DNA of 64,000 bases from positions 1 through 64,000 of the forward strand of contig NZ_JASKMS010000023.1 in assembly GCF_030124145.1 (NCBI RefSeq). Direction: 5' to 3'. The position numbers were made by a program, and so were the translations under genes. Of the stretch, positions 62,084 to 64,000 are shown piece by piece. Position 1 is the first letter of the stretch. Each line of letters begins with the position of its first letter. The DNA is from Streptomyces sp. 378. GTDB taxonomy: Bacteria > Actinomycetota > Actinomycetes > Streptomycetales > Streptomycetaceae. The notes beneath the pieces are model-generated. The model was given only the letters and a program-made list of their open reading frames with translations, did not search any database and was not told the origin of the DNA.

Positions 62084-63466
62084 GTGGCCATCTCCGTCTT
62101 CGACCTCTTCTCCATCGGCATAGGCCCGTCCAGTTCCCACACTGTCGGTCCCATGCGGGCCGCCCGCATGTTCGCCGGCAGGCTGGCGAAGGAGGATCTG
62201 CTGGGGCGGACGGCGTCTGTGCGGGCCGAACTCTTCGGCTCCCTGGGGGCCACCGGCCACGGTCACGGCACCCCCAAGGCCGTCCTGCTCGGTCTGGAGG
62301 GCAACGAGCCGCACACGGTGGACGTCGGCGTGGCCGAAGGTGAGGTCGAGCGGATCAGGGCGACAGGAAGGCTGCGCCTGCTGGGCCGCGAGCTCGGCGA
62401 CCTCCACGAGATCCGTTTCGACACGGAGCGGCAGTTGGTCCTGCACCGCCGCCGTTCCCTGCCCTACCACGCCAACGGCATGACCCTGTTCGCGTACGAC
62501 GCCGAAGGGCTGTCCTTGCTGGAGGCCACCTACTACTCGGTGGGCGGCGGCTTCGTCGTGGACGAGGACGCCGTGGGCGCGGACCGGGTCAAGGTCGACG
62601 ACACGGTCGTGAAGTACCCGTTCGGCAGTGGCGACGAGCTGCTGCGTCTGACCCGGGAGACGGGTCTGTCGATCTCGGCGCTGATGCTGGAGAACGAACT
62701 GGCCTGGCGGAGCGAGGAGGAGATCCGCGCGGGGCTGCTGGAGATCTGGCGGGTGATGCGGGAGTGCGTGGCACGAGGCCTGTCGTGTGAGGGGATCCTG
62801 CCGGGCGGGCTCAGGGTCCGCCGCCGTTCCACCGCCGTGGCCAAGGCGCTGCGGGCCGAGGGCGACCCGGCCGGGCGGGCGTTGGAGTGGGTGACCCTCT
62901 ACGCCATGGCGGTCAACGAGGAGAACGCGGCCGGCGGCCGGGTCGTCACCGCTCCGACGAACGGCGCGGCCGGCATCATCCCGGCGGTCCTGCACTACTA
63001 CGTCAACTTCGTGCACGGAGCCGACGACGACGCCGTGGTCCGGTTCCTGCTGGCTGCCGGCGCCATCGGCCTGCTGTTCAAGGAGAACGCCTCGATCTCG
63101 GGCGCCGAGGTCGGCTGCCAGGGCGAGGTCGGGGCCGCCTGTTCCATGGCCGCGGGCGGCCTCGCGGAGGTGCTCGGCGGCTCGCCCGAACAGGTGGAGA
63201 ACGCCGCCGAGATCGGCATGGAACACAACCTGGGCCTGACCTGCGACCCGGTCGGCGGCCTCGTGCAGATCCCGTGCATCGAGCGCAACGGCATGGCGGC
63301 GGTCAAGGCCGTCACCGCGGCCCGGATGGCCCTGCGGGGCGACGGCCGCCACCACGTCTCCCTGGACAAGGTCATCAAGACCATGAAGGAGACGGGTGCA
63401 GACATGAAGGTCAAGTACAAGGAGACGGCCCGCGGCGGGCTCGCGGTCAACGTCATCGAGTGCTGA
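62084..63466 (+). CDS. sdaA: L-serine ammonia-lyase, iron-sulfur-dependent, single chain
   Basis: 460 residues. The beta domain opens VFDLFSIGIGPSSSHTVGPM, the signature of bacterial L-serine deaminase. The alpha domain has APTNGAAGIIPAVLHYY, ISGAEVGCQGEVGAACSMAA and GLTCDPVGGLVQIPCIERN, which supply the Cys ligands of the [4Fe-4S] cluster. It converts L-serine to pyruvate and ammonia. GTG 62084 is preceded by AAGGGAG. It converges on the oxidoreductase gene at 63658 across a strong hairpin. Confidence 0.95.
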   Translation: MAISVFDLFSIGIGPSSSHTVGPMRAARMFAGRLAKEDLLGRTASVRAELFGSLGATGHGHGTPKAVLLGLEGNEPHTVDVGVAEGEVERIRATGRLRLLGRELGDLHEIRFDTERQLVLHRRRSLPYHANGMTLFAYDAEGLSLLEATYYSVGGGFVVDEDAVGADRVKVDDTVVKYPFGSGDELLRLTRETGLSISALMLENELAWRSEEEIRAGLLEIWRVMRECVARGLSCEGILPGGLRVRRRSTAVAKALRAEGDPAGRALEWVTLYAMAVNEENAAGGRVVTAPTNGAAGIIPAVLHYYVNFVHGADDDAVVRFLLAAGAIGLLFKENASISGAEVGCQGEVGAACSMAAGGLAEVLGGSPEQVENAAEIGMEHNLGLTCDPVGGLVQIPCIERNGMAAVKAVTAARMALRGDGRHHVSLDKVIKTMKETGADMKVKYKETARGGLAVNVIEC

Positions 63467-63585
63467 CGACGCGGCGGCGATGCGCGAGCGGGCCTGACCG
63501 GCCGTGAGCATGCCTGACCGGACGGCCCAGTCAGTCGCGAGCGTGCCCGACCCGGCCGAGTCCCCGTCAGCCGCGTGTGTGCCTC

Positions 63586-63635
63586 GCCGGCCGGGTCCGG
63601 TCAGGCGTGGGCGTGCCCGACCGGACCCGGCCGGC
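63586..63635. terminator. Bidirectional terminator with 17-bp perfect stem
   Basis: GCCGGCCGGGTCCGGTC (63586-63602) and GACCGGACCCGGCCGGC (63619-63635) are exact complements with a 16-base loop, between convergent genes. A second small hairpin (TGACCGG-CCGT-CCGGTCA, 63643-63660) overlaps the stop codon of the leftward gene. Confidence 0.85.
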
Positions 63636-63657
63636 TGGGTCCTGACCGGCCGTCCGG

Positions 63658-64000
63658 TCAGCGCGCCGGTTCCAGTCGGACCACGAGGGACTTGGACGTC
63701 GGCGTGTTGCTGACCTCCGCGGTGGAGTCCAGCGGTACGAGGACGTTGGTCTCGGGGAAGTAGGCGGCGCAGCAGCCGCGCGGCGTGGGGTAGGCGACCG
63801 TTCGGAAGGCCGGTGCCCGGCGCTCGATCCCGTCGGAGAACTCGCTGACGATGTCGACCGGATCGCCCTCGGTCAGGCCGCGCTCGGCGAGGTCGTCCGG
63901 GTGGACGAAGAGCACCCTGCGGCCCTGGTGGATGCCCCGGTAGCGGTCGTCCAGGCCGTAGATGGTGGTGTTGTACTGGTCGTGCGAACGGAGGGTCTGC
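63658..64000 (-). CDS. FdhF/YdeP-family molybdopterin oxidoreductase, C-terminal part (runs off the window)
   Basis: About 113 codons of the C-terminus, continuing beyond the right edge. LRSHDQYNTTIYGLDDRYRG is the hallmark of YdeP-like formate-dehydrogenase-H relatives. VLFVHPDDLAERGLTEGDPV and PRGCCAAYFPETNVLVPLDS complete the molybdopterin-dinucleotide-binding domain. The family comprises Mo-bisPGD enzymes of uncertain substrate, often linked to FdhD. The stop is TGA 63658-63660. Confidence 0.9.
   Translation of the reverse strand, partial: QTLRSHDQYNTTIYGLDDRYRGIHQGRRVLFVHPDDLAERGLTEGDPVDIVSEFSDGIERRAPAFRTVAYPTPRGCCAAYFPETNVLVPLDSTAEVSNTPTSKSLVVRLEPAR

Overview
The window is high-GC actinobacterial DNA and almost certainly from a Streptomyces. 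The evidence is very high third-position GC, frequent GTG starts, four-base stop/start overlaps (ATGA, GTGA), a SARP regulator, DUF6223, tandem universal stress proteins, a CebR-type operator, and IS3, IS30 and IS630 debris. I saw no tRNA, rRNA, CRISPR array or replication origin.

Left end (1-6.4 kb): an eroded zone. Pieces of IS30, IS3 and IS630 elements lie among broken genes: a histidine-kinase fragment joined in frame to an IS630 tail, a SARP regulator cut by an IS630 copy, two alpha/beta hydrolases with short indels, and a scrambled AHSA1/ArsR remnant. Only a DUF6223 membrane protein and one two-helix membrane protein look intact.

Middle (6.5-44.8 kb): a large catabolic island of divergent operons. 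It encodes an acyl-CoA ligase, three acyl-CoA dehydrogenases, an enoyl-CoA hydratase/isomerase, two thiolases (one with a DUF35 Zn-ribbon partner), SDRs, a 3-hydroxyacyl-CoA dehydrogenase, 2-oxoacid dehydrogenase E1alpha/E1beta/E2, two Rieske oxygenases, a ferredoxin, a PDR/VanB-type reductase, a sugar-type ABC importer, two PEP-utilising-enzyme relatives, an ABM-fold protein, and a fused acyl-CoA mutase (IcmF). Two divergent TetR regulators sit inside it. I find one recurring 23-bp operator-like sequence, roughly TTACTG-N11-CAGTAA, in the promoter regions at 7.77, 8.67, 16.18, 20.42, 27.98, 28.15, 36.02 and 36.12 kb. One of these lies between the two TetR genes, so most of the island looks like a single regulon. 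The inferred logic is import, CoA activation, Rieske oxygenation and beta-oxidation-like cleavage, with a branched acyl-CoA handled by IcmF. The substrate cannot be read from the sequence.

44.9-55.4 kb: a stress/hypoxia-type island resembling the DosR/DevR (OsdR) regulon. It has three two-domain universal stress proteins, a Ca2+-type P-type ATPase, and remnants of a flavodoxin, a PPDK and a CBS/BON protein, followed by phosphoketolase. Palindromes of the form GGGCC-N4-GGCCC lie 60-100 bp upstream of the intact transcription units.

55.8-61.9 kb: two secreted pectin-side-chain enzymes. These are a PL11 rhamnogalacturonan lyase with a ricin-type lectin domain, under a perfect CebR-like box, and a GH53 endo-galactanase with an F5/8C domain. 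A 1.3-kb stretch without convincing genes separates them and holds a 187-bp inverted-repeat element. 62.1 kb to the end: L-serine deaminase, a strong bidirectional hairpin, and the C-terminal end of an FdhF/YdeP-family molybdopterin oxidoreductase running off the right edge.
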